Source of the DNA: Candidatus Gastranaerophilales bacterium
GTDB lineage: Bacteria; Cyanobacteriota; Vampirovibrionia; Gastranaerophilales; Gastranaerophilaceae
Length of the DNA: 64,000 bases
NCBI GenBank assembly: GCA_944326565.1
Contig: CALVEL010000001.1
Span: 372,001 to 436,000 of the forward strand
Direction of reading: 5' to 3'
In this document: piece by piece, positions 1-8,072 of the stretch
How the letters are laid out: every line of letters starts with the position of its first letter
Position numbering within the stretch: position 1 is the first letter of the stretch
Program-made: the position numbers and the translations under genes
Notes under the pieces: model-generated
Told to the model about the DNA's origin: nothing
Databases searched by the model: none
Seen by the model: the letters and a program-made list of their open reading frames with translations, nothing else

Positions 1-39
1 CTTGGAAGGCAGGGACTCTAGCCATTGAGTTACTTCCGC
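1..39 (-). tRNA. tRNA-Gly (anticodon UCC), 5' part, cut by window edge
   Basis: Read on the minus strand from 39 down to 1, the sequence folds as the first half of a tRNA: acceptor strand GCGGAAG, then TA, a D-arm with ACTC/GAGT stem, and an anticodon arm whose 5' stem is CCTGC and whose loop is CTTCCAA, putting TCC at positions 34-36. UCC decodes GGA, glycine, and a GCGG start is usual for tRNA-Gly. The anticodon 3' stem, variable loop, T-arm and acceptor 3' strand lie beyond the window, so the fold cannot be completed here. Confidence 0.85.
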
Positions 40-147
40 AAATATTTAATTATCAGTACATGACGATTTTATCTCAAACATATTTTTTTTGCAATATTTT
101 TATTTTTTATGTTATTCTTTTGATAAGATTTTAAAGAGGATATTGTT

Positions 148-1017
148 ATGGATTTTATTGACAGCATAATAGAACATTTGGAAAAAATAAATAAACTGCT
201 TGAGTCTACTCATTTTGATTTGATTGTTGGTGCAATCGTCAATCTTATCATAATGATTCTTTTGTTTAAGGCTGTAGATATTTTGGACAGAAGACTAAGA
301 GAGAGAATGCTGAATAAAGACCATAACAGTCAGCTAGTTCAGTTTATTCCGATTTTAGGCAAGATTTTTAAGTTTTTGATAGTATTTTTTATTTTGGCCT
401 CATTCTTGCAAAGTCATGGTTATTCTGTGACATCTTTAATTACAGGTTTCGGTATTACCGGTTTGGCTGTAGGTTTTGCTGCAAATGCCACGATTTCTAA
501 TATTTTTGGTACTTTAGCAATTTTTAGTGACAAAGCTTATAGAATTGGCGATTATGTGAAAATAAACGGTATCGAAGGAACGGTTGAAGATGTAAATATA
601 AGATCAACTAAAATAAGAACTTTGGATAATTTTTTGTATATTGTCCCTAACAGCAGTGTTGCAACGGGTAATATTTGTAATGTTACAGCTGCTAAAAAAA
701 GAAGAATTGCCGAAGTATTTACTCTTACATATGATACTCCAGCAGAAAAACTTGAGCGCGCAATAAAAATAGTCGAAAATATTTTGAAAGAAAATGAAAA
801 TATTCATGATGATTATGTAGTTTTTATAGACACTCTTGCTGATAGCTCAATTAATGTAAAATGTATTGCTTATACGAAAACAGGATCTTATAATGAGTGG
901 AAAATAATTCAATCAGGTTTTATTTTGGAAGTAATAAAACAATTTAGAGCAGAAGGACTTGATTTTGCATTCCCATCAACATCTTTGTATATCGAAAAAG
1001 CCGGCGATGTTTTATGA
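148..1017 (+). CDS. MscS-family mechanosensitive ion channel
   Basis: A 289-residue small-conductance mechanosensitive channel of the inner membrane, which opens under membrane tension to release solutes during osmotic downshock. Three membrane segments are visible at about residues 23-45, 66-88 and 94-122. The third is the Gly/Ala-rich pore helix (FGITGLAVGFAANATISNIF) that defines MscS, and it is followed by the beta-rich domain (YRIGDYVKINGIEGTVEDV) and a soluble C-terminal domain. The length matches E. coli MscS (286). An AGAGGA ribosome site lies 7 bases before the ATG. The TGA stop overlaps the ATG of rlmH (ATGA), so the two genes are probably translationally coupled. Confidence 0.9.
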   Translation: MDFIDSIIEHLEKINKLLESTHFDLIVGAIVNLIIMILLFKAVDILDRRLRERMLNKDHNSQLVQFIPILGKIFKFLIVFFILASFLQSHGYSVTSLITGFGITGLAVGFAANATISNIFGTLAIFSDKAYRIGDYVKINGIEGTVEDVNIRSTKIRTLDNFLYIVPNSSVATGNICNVTAAKKRRIAEVFTLTYDTPAEKLERAIKIVENILKENENIHDDYVVFIDTLADSSINVKCIAYTKTGSYNEWKIIQSGFILEVIKQFRAEGLDFAFPSTSLYIEKAGDVL

Positions 1018-1484
1018 ATATAAAAATAATTGCATTAGGAAAATTAAAAGAAAAGTTTTTAAAAGAAGGCATTTGTGAATTTCAAAAACGTCTGACGCCT
1101 TATACTAATTTAGAGATTATTGAATTGCAGCCTATTGAAATTAAAGATGAGCATTTGGTGGAAAAAATACTTGACGAAGAAGCTGATAAGATTTTAGCTT
1201 TTATAAAGCCGCAGTCTTATGTAATATCATTGGAGATTAAAGGTAAGCTGGTGACTTCTGAAGAATTTGCTGAAAAAATATCAAATGTAATGAATGATGG
1301 TATTAGTGAAATAATATTTGTAATAGGCTCATCATGCGGACTTTCTGATAAAATATCCAAACGTGCCGATTATAGGCTTAGTTTATCAAAAATGACTTTT
1401 TTGCACCAATTTACTAGATTGATTTTAATAGAGCAGATATACCGGGCTTTTAAAATTATGAAAGGGGAGACCTACCATAAATAA
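1014..1484 (+). CDS. rlmH: 23S rRNA (pseudouridine-1915 N3)-methyltransferase RlmH
   Basis: RlmH is a small SPOUT methyltransferase that methylates pseudouridine 1915 in helix 69 of 23S rRNA, using SAM, on assembled ribosomes. At 156 residues it has the normal family length. The SAM-binding knot is seen as FVIGSSCGL at residues 102-110, followed by the diagnostic C-terminal block LSLSKMTFLHQFTRLILIEQ and the terminal YHK. It starts inside the stop of the mscS gene (4-base overlap), so it is co-transcribed with it. No odd features. Confidence 0.93.
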   Translation: MNIKIIALGKLKEKFLKEGICEFQKRLTPYTNLEIIELQPIEIKDEHLVEKILDEEADKILAFIKPQSYVISLEIKGKLVTSEEFAEKISNVMNDGISEIIFVIGSSCGLSDKISKRADYRLSLSKMTFLHQFTRLILIEQIYRAFKIMKGETYHK

Positions 1485-1513
1485 TTTACAATTATCAGAA
1501 AAAATGATATAAT
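1485..1513 (+). promoter_or_regulatory. sigma-70-type promoter for the M49-like peptidase gene
   Basis: TTTACA at 1485-1490 and TATAAT at 1508-1513 are separated by exactly 17 bases. They sit in the 59-base gap between rlmH and the next gene, about 30 bases before its ATG. The -10 is a perfect consensus and the -35 matches at five of six positions. Confidence 0.6.
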
Positions 1514-1543
1514 TTGCCTATATAAATTTTAACGGAGAGAGAA

Positions 1544-3271
1544 ATGGAAAATTTTGAAATTAATTATTCGCTTGAAGAGTTAAAAAAGCGAACACATAAA
1601 GATTATTTATCAACAAAAAAAATGCTTGATATAGATGCCCCTGAATATCAAAATTTGGCTGATGGTGATAAAAAAGCTTTAAAAAATCTTGTAAAAGCTG
1701 CGTTTTTTATAGAAAAAATTTATCATCAACTTGATAATAGAAAAAATATTGAATTTAAGGAGTTTTTAAGAAAAGAGATTTTAAAAGGAAATGAGAGAGC
1801 TGAACTTACAAAAATTTTATTTGATGCACAAAAAGGTATGTGTGCTATAGATAGAGAATCTACAAAAATTAACTTAGCAAAAGGGATAACAGAATTGCCT
1901 GGAAAAGGACTTTATCCTGAAGATTTGACAAAAGAGGAATTTCATAAAATTCTAATAAAAATGCTTAAAGCAGGTAAAAACGAAGAGGTTCGAAAAATCT
2001 TAAATCAACGTTCTATAGTTGAAAGAAAAGATGATGAATTAATAGCAATTGATTATGTGGATTATTTCAGTGATGATTTTAGGAAGGCTGCTGAAAAACT
2101 AGAGCTTGCGGCTGATACTTCTACAAATAGTCAATTTAATGAATATTTAAGACTTCAGGCTGTTGCAATAAGAGAAGCAGATCCTATGTTGGATGCTTAT
2201 GCTGATAAAAAGTGGGCAGAGTTGCAGGATACACCATTGGAATTTACAATTACTCGCGAAAATTACGCTGATGAGATGACAGAAAGCGTGATAGAAAATG
2301 AAGAATTGAAAAAGCTTTTAGATGAATATAATATTCCAGTTATTTCAAAGGATTTTCTTGGCGCACGTGTTGGGATAGTTAATAAAGAAGGTACTCAAGC
2401 TCTTTTAAAAATAAAAGAATATCTTCCTCTTTTAGCAGCAAATATGCCATATCATGAAGAATATGAGCAGAATATTTCAAAAGATGAAGATGCCAAACAG
2501 ACAATGATTGATGCAGATATTGTAGTCCTAGCAGGAGATGTTGGAGCTTATAGAGCAGGTATTACATTAGCTGAAAATCTTCCAAATGATGATAAGTTGT
2601 CATTGACAATTGGCGGTGGTCGTAGAAATGTATATCATAGACAAATCCGGTTTATTTCAGATCGCGAAAAGTTGCAAAAACGTCTTGATGCAACTTTAGA
2701 TAAAGAACAGCATCAATATTATCTTGATGAAGCCGATCATTGGTTTACTATTGGGCATGAAAACACACATTCTCTCGGACCTAATAGAGGTACAGATGCT
2801 TTAGGAAAGTATAAGAGCATAATAGAAGAAAATAAAGCTGATATGGGTAGTCTTGCATTTTTGGATATTTTAGAGGAAAAAGGAATGTATACCCATGAAC
2901 AGGTATTACAGATACTGGTTTCTTTTGCAGCAGACAATTTCTTAAAGTCTAAACCTACATTATCTCAGGCTCATAGAGTAAGATCTGTTATGCAGAATAA
3001 ATATTTTCTTGAAAACGGCGCAATTGAGCTGACTAAAGATAATAAAATTCATGTAAATATTGATAAAATGATTCCTACAGCAAAGAAAATGCTCGCAGAA
3101 ATTATTAGAATTCAACTGGATGCAGATTTTGAAAAAGGTGAGAAATATGTCCTAGATAATTTCATTTGGACAAATGAAATGGAAATAATTTCTCAAAAGC
3201 TTAAAGAAATTGACAAAAATCTAAACGGCAGAACAGATTCACCTCTTGCGAGAATGCTTTTAAAAAGTTAA
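1544..3271 (+). CDS. M49-like (dipeptidyl-peptidase III family) zinc metallopeptidase
   Basis: A 575-residue protein with a zinc-peptidase core: HENTH at residues 405-409 (an HExxH motif, followed by SLGP) and, 19 residues later, EENKAD at about 428-433. This two-part pattern (HExxGH or HExxH, then EExxAD/E) is that of peptidase family M49, whose members release dipeptides from the N-terminus of peptides. Bacterial and plant members with a five-residue HExxH are known, and this protein resembles that branch. No signal peptide is seen, so it is probably cytosolic. The ribosome site GGAGAGAG precedes the ATG. The gene ends convergently with folE2, the two stops overlapping by 4 bases. Family assignment rests on the two motifs; substrate is unknown. 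Confidence 0.7.
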   Translation: MENFEINYSLEELKKRTHKDYLSTKKMLDIDAPEYQNLADGDKKALKNLVKAAFFIEKIYHQLDNRKNIEFKEFLRKEILKGNERAELTKILFDAQKGMCAIDRESTKINLAKGITELPGKGLYPEDLTKEEFHKILIKMLKAGKNEEVRKILNQRSIVERKDDELIAIDYVDYFSDDFRKAAEKLELAADTSTNSQFNEYLRLQAVAIREADPMLDAYADKKWAELQDTPLEFTITRENYADEMTESVIENEELKKLLDEYNIPVISKDFLGARVGIVNKEGTQALLKIKEYLPLLAANMPYHEEYEQNISKDEDAKQTMIDADIVVLAGDVGAYRAGITLAENLPNDDKLSLTIGGGRRNVYHRQIRFISDREKLQKRLDATLDKEQHQYYLDEADHWFTIGHENTHSLGPNRGTDALGKYKSIIEENKADMGSLAFLDILEEKGMYTHEQVLQILVSFAADNFLKSKPTLSQAHRVRSVMQNKYFLENGAIELTKDNKIHVNIDKMIPTAKKMLAEIIRIQLDADFEKGEKYVLDNFIWTNEMEIISQKLKEIDKNLNGRTDSPLARMLLKS

Positions 3272-4050
3272 ACATTACTCTCTTGTTGATAAGCCCAAGC
3301 AGAATGATTATGAATACTTTCAAATGCTTCGCATTCTACTTCAAAATCATTTACTGTTTTGTTGTTGCGTAATTTTACAACAACATCACGCAGTACATCC
3401 TCTACAAATTTGGGATTATCCCAGGCTTTTTCTGTTACAAATTTTTCGTCTTCTCTTTTTAAAAGCGGGTATACAGGACAGCTTGCGCAGGATTCAATTG
3501 TATCGATTAAATCTTCTATCCAAATATGTTTGTCCTCATCATATGATACTCTGACCCTTATAAAGGCCCTTTGATTATGAGCTCCGTTATCGGAAATCTC
3601 TTTAGAACAAGGACAAAGTGTCGTGACAGGGACTTCCACTCCTAATATAAATTTATATCCAGCATCATCTATTTGACCTTTAAAAAGGCAATCAAAACTC
3701 ATAGGTGAAGAAAGATTTGTTACAGGAGATTTTTTTTCTATAAAGTATTTGAAAGTAAATTCCAAATCTCCGCTTTTAGCTTCAAGACGTTGTATAATTT
3801 CTTCTAAACAACCTTTTATGTCTACGCCTAAAAGATTCTTATTGCGCCATTCAGTCAAAACTTCAACAAACCTTGACATATGAGTCCCTTTATAATCTCT
3901 TGGTAATGATACGTTTACTTTTGCTTTTGCGCATACTACCTGATTTGAACTATTTTTCCTTTGTATTATAAGCGGCAGTTCAAGGTGTTTTATACCGACT
4001 TTTTGGATGTCTACGTTTCTTTCGTCTTTTAAATTTTGAATGTCTTTCAT
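3268..4050 (-). CDS. folE2: GTP cyclohydrolase FolE2 (type IB)
   Basis: FolE2 converts GTP to 7,8-dihydroneopterin triphosphate, the first step of folate (and often queuosine) synthesis, and replaces the zinc enzyme FolE in many bacteria. The 260-residue protein has the family landmarks: LPLIIQ near residue 25, the active-site block TLCPCSKEISDNGAHNQRA at about 143-161 with Cys146/Cys148, and the late CASCPVYPLLKREDEKFVTE segment. Length is normal. It stands alone; folC lies in the window at 36825. The stop overlaps that of the convergent M49-like gene. Confidence 0.93.
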   Translation of the reverse strand: MKDIQNLKDERNVDIQKVGIKHLELPLIIQRKNSSNQVVCAKAKVNVSLPRDYKGTHMSRFVEVLTEWRNKNLLGVDIKGCLEEIIQRLEAKSGDLEFTFKYFIEKKSPVTNLSSPMSFDCLFKGQIDDAGYKFILGVEVPVTTLCPCSKEISDNGAHNQRAFIRVRVSYDEDKHIWIEDLIDTIESCASCPVYPLLKREDEKFVTEKAWDNPKFVEDVLRDVVVKLRNNKTVNDFEVECEAFESIHNHSAWAYQQESNV

Positions 4051-4163
4051 GTTTTTCTTTCTAATGTTAATTTTTGTTAACTGAAATAATAAAAAGTAGC
4101 AACTTTTTGGGAATAAGATACTTATTATAAATATAAAGCTCTCTCTTCTTATTTAAACGGATA

Positions 4164-4192
4164 GGCCTTGAAAGATATATCAAGGTCTTTTT
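4164..4192 (+). terminator. plus-strand intrinsic terminator without an obvious gene
   Basis: The stem GGCCTTGA (4164-4171) pairs with TCAAGGTC (4180-4187) with one G-U pair and an 8-base loop, and is followed directly by a run of T (4188-4195). It faces the plus direction, but the only genes on either side (folE2, thioredoxin-fold protein) are on the minus strand. It may end a small unannotated RNA starting somewhere between 4051 and 4150. Confidence 0.6.
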
Positions 4193-4202
4193 TTTATTCT
4201 TA

Positions 4203-4236
4203 TTTATAAAACAAGCGGGTTTATATTAAACCCGCT
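4203..4236 (-). terminator. intrinsic terminator of the thioredoxin-fold gene
   Basis: On the minus strand AGCGGGTTT and AAACCCGCT form a 9-bp stem (4228-4236 with 4214-4222) with a 5-base loop, followed by TTGTTTTATA. It begins 8 bases after the stop of the gene at 4244-4714. Confidence 0.75.
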
Positions 4237-4243
4237 ATAAAAA

Positions 4244-4714
4244 TTATTTTTTATCAGCTTTATCAAGTAATCCTCTGATTCTTAAATATCTGTTTAATTC
4301 AACTTTGAATTTTGGAAGATTTTGGTAAAGAGCATTGTTAATTAAAAATCTGTTATCATATTTCGGGTCTATGATATATACAGTTGGAAACCCTGTTAAA
4401 ACAACATCTTCAATTAATTCTTTGTTGGCTGGATCTTCTGCATTTAACATAACAAAGTTATATTTGGTCATATAAAGCATACTCAAAACTTTGAATTTAG
4501 GCATAAACCTTAAACAGTATCCGCACCAATCTACATAAAGCAGTGCTACCATTGGTTTGTCACTTTCAAGAGCTTGCTCGTAGCTTATACCTACTTTATA
4601 ATCTGACGGCTTTTCTTTTTTATCTAACGCTCCTGTTGCTAGTGCAAAACCAGCTGCAGATGTTAATAATACAACAAATAATACTGCTAAAGTAATTATA
4701 ATTTTCTTTTTCAT
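4244..4714 (-). CDS. membrane-anchored thioredoxin-fold protein
   Basis: A 156-residue protein with an N-terminal signal or anchor (KKKIIITLAVLFVVLLTSAA, residues 2-21) followed by a thioredoxin fold. The redox motif is CGYC at residues 64-67 in the context YVDWCGYCLRF, with the cis-proline region GFPTVYIID near residue 115. It therefore probably acts outside the cytoplasmic membrane in disulfide reduction or exchange. No partner gene is adjacent, so the client is unknown. A strong ribosome site (AGGAGG) lies just upstream of the ATG. It is a single-gene unit with its own terminator. Confidence 0.8.
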   Translation of the reverse strand: MKKKIIITLAVLFVVLLTSAAGFALATGALDKKEKPSDYKVGISYEQALESDKPMVALLYVDWCGYCLRFMPKFKVLSMLYMTKYNFVMLNAEDPANKELIEDVVLTGFPTVYIIDPKYDNRFLINNALYQNLPKFKVELNRYLRIRGLLDKADKK

Positions 4715-4786
4715 AATATCCTCCTGTTCTTTAATTATACTATAAATATTATATATGAGACAATTTTACAAAACTTAATAAAACAC

Positions 4787-4815
4787 TTGAAAAAGTATAT
4801 ACTATGATATATACT
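4787..4815 (+). promoter_or_regulatory. promoter for the divergent sigma-70 gene
   Basis: TTGAAA (4787-4792) and TATACT (4810-4815) are separated by 17 bases and lie 79 bases upstream of the sigma-factor ATG. The region 4796-4830 is rich in TATATACT-like repeats and short palindromes, which could bind a regulator but could also be simple AT-rich sequence. Confidence 0.5.
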
Positions 4816-4893
4816 AAGTATATATCAATTAATTTGAAACCAGTGTAATGTTGTTCTCGTGTAACAAAATTAAATAAGGAGTTTAAACGGATT

Positions 4894-5799
4894 ATGAGCA
4901 AGAATTTGCCTGTGAAAATGAAGAAGGTTAAATCAAATCCTGCGAAAAACGAGGTTTTGATGTATGGTAACGGAGAGTTTACTGATTATTTAAGAGAGAT
5001 TTCCAATTATCCCGCGCTTACATTATCAGAAGAAATTGAACTTGCTAAGCGAGCAAAAGAAGGTGATTCTGAGGCAAAGAAGAAATTAGTTCAATCTAAT
5101 CTCAGGGTAGTTGTAACTATTGCCAAAAAAGTTATTCATAATACAAGTTTACCATTAACAGATTTGATACAAGAAGGTAATTTAGGTTTGATGATAGCTG
5201 TGGAAAAGTTTAATTATAAATTGGGCTACAAATTTTCTACTTATGCAAGCTGGTGGATAAAGCAATCTATGTTTAAAGCCATCTCGGAGCAATCTCATTG
5301 CATGAAAATACCTGTATATATCCAAGAAACATTATCAAAATTTTCAAAAGTAAAATCAGAAATGGAAAAAGAATACAACTGCCAGGTAAAAAATCAGGAT
5401 GTAGCTAAAAAAATGAATATAGAACCTGATAAAATTGAGACATTTTTATCTGCATATACCAAAACAATATCAATAGAACGCGGTCTTGAGAGAATGGACG
5501 GTAAAGAACTCAATGTAGCAGACATCTTAGAGGATGAAAAAGCTTCAGTATCAGCAAATGTCGAATATGAAAATTTAAAAAATGATATTGAGCTTGTAAT
5601 TTCTACATTGAAAGAACGAGAGCAGGATGTCGTAAAAATGCGCTACGGACTTGGAAATGCTGCAAGGCTTACATTAGAAGAAATTGGAAATATCTATGGT
5701 GTAACTAAAGAATGTATCAGACAAACTGAATTGAGAGCATTGCAAAAAATGAGATTATCAGCGTTATCTCAGGAAATTTTGTCAGGTTATATAGGGTAA
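4894..5799 (+). CDS. sigma-70 family RNA polymerase sigma factor, RpoD-like but divergent
   Basis: A 301-residue sigma factor with regions 1.2 (YLREISNYPALTLSEEIELA, 32-51), 2 (NLRVVVTIAKKV to FSTYASWWIKQSMFKAI, 69-130), 3 and 4 (HTH near 260-285). It lacks the long region 1.1 of a primary RpoD. Region 2.4 to 3.0 reads SEQSHCMKIPVYIQE, where primary factors usually have DQARTIRIPVHMIE-like sequence, and the region 4 helix reads YGVTKECIRQTE instead of the usual FGVTRERIRQIE. These are promoter-contact positions, so this is better called a group-2-like alternative factor than RpoD. It has its own promoter and terminator. Which genes it serves cannot be read from the sequence. Confidence 0.82.
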   Translation: MSKNLPVKMKKVKSNPAKNEVLMYGNGEFTDYLREISNYPALTLSEEIELAKRAKEGDSEAKKKLVQSNLRVVVTIAKKVIHNTSLPLTDLIQEGNLGLMIAVEKFNYKLGYKFSTYASWWIKQSMFKAISEQSHCMKIPVYIQETLSKFSKVKSEMEKEYNCQVKNQDVAKKMNIEPDKIETFLSAYTKTISIERGLERMDGKELNVADILEDEKASVSANVEYENLKNDIELVISTLKEREQDVVKMRYGLGNAARLTLEEIGNIYGVTKECIRQTELRALQKMRLSALSQEILSGYIG

Positions 5800-5851
5800 A
5801 AATTAATACTCGTGTGTGTTTCTATATGTCTCGTGTTTAGTAACAAATTTT

Positions 5852-5870
5852 CCGCCTATAAGGCGGTTTT
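5852..5870 (+). terminator. intrinsic terminator of the sigma gene
   Basis: CCGCC (5852-5856) and GGCGG (5862-5866) form a short GC stem around TATAA, followed by TTTTATTTTAT. It lies about 50 bases after the stop of the sigma gene. Confidence 0.65.
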
Positions 5871-5944
5871 ATTTTATATTTAGAATTTTCTCATCCTATA
5901 AAAAGAGGTTTTACTTTAGCTAAAAAATCCTTATCATATAAAAT

Positions 5945-6484
5945 ATGAGAAAGCTTTTTTTTATATTGTTTGTATTTTTATTATTCAGCACAAATTTAAG
6001 CTATGCTGAAGGAGATTTGTGGGATAATTTTGGTGATACAAATGTATATGGACAAAAACCTGTTACTGATGAAGAGTTTGAAAAAGCATTGGAGAGTAAG
6101 AAAGGAAAGCCTAAAAAACCTAAAGACCGGCTTCTAAGAAATGGAGAAGCCTATCAGCAGAGTAACGAGACACAATTTTTGAATAAAATGCCCAAAGAAC
6201 TTCCAATACTTTTAATTCCCTTAAATCTTGAGTTACAAGAAGATGCTATTTTACCGGTTGGTCATTATCAAGTTTCAGGAGAAAAAATAGACGGGAATAT
6301 ATATATGAAGTTTTATCAGGCGCATAATTTGCTTGCTAATATAAAAGCAACTGAGACTAACAGTGATTTTAATGAAGAAGAAATTAATTTTGTAAAGTTG
6401 CTGCCAGAGAATGATTCCCAAGTGAAAATTATATATGGGTCTGTAGATTTTAATGCGTATGCTCTTGTAAATATAGCTCGATGA
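5945..6484 (+). CDS. secreted protein of unknown function
   Basis: A 179-residue protein with a clear signal peptide (KLFFILFVFLLFSTNLSYA, about residues 3-21, cleavage after SYA). The mature part begins acidic (EGDLWDNFGD), has a Lys/Pro-rich stretch (KKGKPKKPKDR, about 52-63), and ends in a predicted beta-rich region. No domain is recognised. No good ribosome site precedes the ATG at 5945, so translation may be weak. It lies between the sigma terminator and deoB, 41 bases before deoB. Confidence 0.65.
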   Translation: MRKLFFILFVFLLFSTNLSYAEGDLWDNFGDTNVYGQKPVTDEEFEKALESKKGKPKKPKDRLLRNGEAYQQSNETQFLNKMPKELPILLIPLNLELQEDAILPVGHYQVSGEKIDGNIYMKFYQAHNLLANIKATETNSDFNEEEINFVKLLPENDSQVKIIYGSVDFNAYALVNIAR

Positions 6485-6525
6485 TTTATAATAATTAATA
6501 TAATAGTGTAGCAGGAGTAAATAAA

Positions 6526-7698
6526 TTGAAAAGAGCGATTGTAATTGTAATAGATAGTATGGGTATAGGAGCAATGCCTGATTGCAGAGATTTTGGCGAT
6601 GTTCCTGAATGTAATACCCTTAAAAATGTATGTGAATTTAATAATGGACTAAAAGTCCCAGTAATGGAGAGCATGGGATTAGGAAATATTCAGGATTTTA
6701 GAGGTATAAAAAGAGTTAATAATCCTATTGCCCAGTATGGAACATTAATTGAAAAATCTAAAGGTAAAGATACTACAACCGGTCACTGGGAAATTGCAGG
6801 GCTGATATCTGAGGAGCCTTTTGCTACTTTTCCAAAAGGATTTCCTGATGAATTGATAGAAAAGTTTGTATCATCAACTGAATGCGGTGGCGTTTTGGCT
6901 AATTGTCCTGCAAGCGGTACTGCTATTATTGAAAAATTGAATTATGAGCATCAAAGAACAAAATTTCCGATAATTTATACAAGTGCAGACAGTGTTTTTC
7001 AAATTGCACTGGATACTGATTTAATACCGCTTGAAACGCTTTATGACTGGTGTGAAAAAGCAAGAAAAATACTGGATGAAGGGAATTATAACGTATCAAG
7101 AGTAATTGCTCGTCCGTATAAAATAATTGATGGTAAACCGACAAGAATTTCAAAAGATAGAAGAGATTATTCAATGGTGCCCAAAAGGACTTTGTTGAAT
7201 GAAATAAAAGAAAACAACGGCAGAGTTATTGGTATTGGAAAAATTGAAGATATTTTTTCAAAATCAGGTATTACCCATGCTATTCATACAGGCTCGAACA
7301 AAGAAGGACTTGAGTTGACTTTGAAGGCTGTTAAAAATGAGTTGGATTTGGAAAAAATTACTTACCCTGATTATAAAGGCGGAGAAAATTTTACATTAAT
7401 CTTTACTAACCTTGTAGATACTGATATGCTTTATGGGCATAGAAATGATGCAAAAGGTTATGGAAAAGCTATAGAAGAAATTGATAACTACCTTGAAAAA
7501 ATTATATCAAATATGAAGGATGATGATGTATTATTTATCACTGCCGACCATGGATGTGACCCGACAGTTCTGGGTACTGATCATACACGAGAAATGGTGC
7601 CGTTGTTAGTTTACGGTAAAAACATCATCCCCAGAAATCTTGGTAAAATTCAAGGTTTTGACTACATAGCTAATCGTATCAGAGATATTGCAAAGTAA
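6526..7698 (+). CDS. deoB: phosphopentomutase DeoB
   Basis: DeoB interconverts ribose or deoxyribose 1-phosphate and 5-phosphate in nucleoside salvage, with two Mn ions. The 390-residue protein carries the alkaline-phosphatase-superfamily signatures: N-terminal VIVIDSMGIGAMPD with the metal Asp, GKDTTTGHWE with the phosphorylated Thr region (about residues 80-89), and ADHGCDPT...TDHTRE (340-352) with late metal ligands. Length matches the family. The start is TTG at 6526, chosen because AGGAG lies just upstream and the protein then begins KRAIVIVIDS as in the family. The ferredoxin promoter lies inside its 3' end. Confidence 0.95.
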   Translation: MKRAIVIVIDSMGIGAMPDCRDFGDVPECNTLKNVCEFNNGLKVPVMESMGLGNIQDFRGIKRVNNPIAQYGTLIEKSKGKDTTTGHWEIAGLISEEPFATFPKGFPDELIEKFVSSTECGGVLANCPASGTAIIEKLNYEHQRTKFPIIYTSADSVFQIALDTDLIPLETLYDWCEKARKILDEGNYNVSRVIARPYKIIDGKPTRISKDRRDYSMVPKRTLLNEIKENNGRVIGIGKIEDIFSKSGITHAIHTGSNKEGLELTLKAVKNELDLEKITYPDYKGGENFTLIFTNLVDTDMLYGHRNDAKGYGKAIEEIDNYLEKIISNMKDDDVLFITADHGCDPTVLGTDHTREMVPLLVYGKNIIPRNLGKIQGFDYIANRIRDIAK

Positions 7699-7738
7699 AA
7701 TTTTTATTATATAATATGGATGTGAAATTTATTTCACA
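7688..7738 (+). promoter_or_regulatory. ferredoxin promoter with an 18-bp palindrome over the start site
   Basis: TTGCAA (7688-7693) and TATAAT (7710-7715) are spaced 16 bases apart, the -35 lying within the end of deoB. Immediately downstream, at 7721-7738, is the perfect palindrome TGTGAAATTTATTTCACA (8-bp arms, 2-base centre), which would cover the transcription start. TGTGA...TCACA is the kind of site bound by CRP/FNR-family proteins, but here the half-sites are 8 bases apart and not 6. It could equally be a short 5' mRNA hairpin. Confidence 0.5.
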
Positions 7739-7766
7739 AAGTCGAAATAAGATAAGGAGAAAACAA

Positions 7767-7943
7767 ATGGACGTAAAAGTTAATGATTCATGTATAGCAT
7801 GCGGCGCTTGCGAATCTATTTGCGGTGATGTATTCAAAGTAGAAGATGTAGCTGTAGTAGATCAATCAGCAGTTGCAGCAAATGAAGATTGCGTAAAAGA
7901 AGCAGCTGATGCTTGCCCTGTAGGCGCTATCGAAGTTGCATAA
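7767..7943 (+). CDS. ferredoxin with one [4Fe-4S] cluster
   Basis: A 58-residue soluble electron carrier. Cys9, Cys12, Cys15 (CxxCxxC) and Cys50 (in CPVGAI) are the cluster ligands. Cys19 and Cys42 sit where Thermotoga-type monocluster ferredoxins carry a disulfide in place of the second cluster. The frame is open back to 7716, but I choose the ATG at 7767 because AAGGAG lies 7-12 bases before it and the protein then begins like other ferredoxins (MDVKVNDSCIACGAC). It is a single-gene unit between a promoter with a palindrome and a terminator. Redox partners are not adjacent. Confidence 0.92.
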   Translation: MDVKVNDSCIACGACESICGDVFKVEDVAVVDQSAVAANEDCVKEAADACPVGAIEVA

Positions 7944-7973
7944 GTATAAGAAAATTAATAGTAAATAATAAAA

Positions 7974-8006
7974 AAGGTTTTGTGAAATATCACAGAGCCT
8001 TTTTTA
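7974..8006 (+). terminator. intrinsic terminator of the ferredoxin gene
   Basis: AAGGTTTTGTGA (7974-7985) pairs with TCACAGAGCCTT (7990-8001) with two G-U pairs and a 4-base loop, and runs into TTTTT. It starts 30 bases after the ferredoxin stop. Confidence 0.75.
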
Positions 8007-8072
8007 TTATTTGAAAAACCTGTTTTTTTTTGATAAACTAAAATGTTGTACAGAGATTATAGGAGTTAAAAA

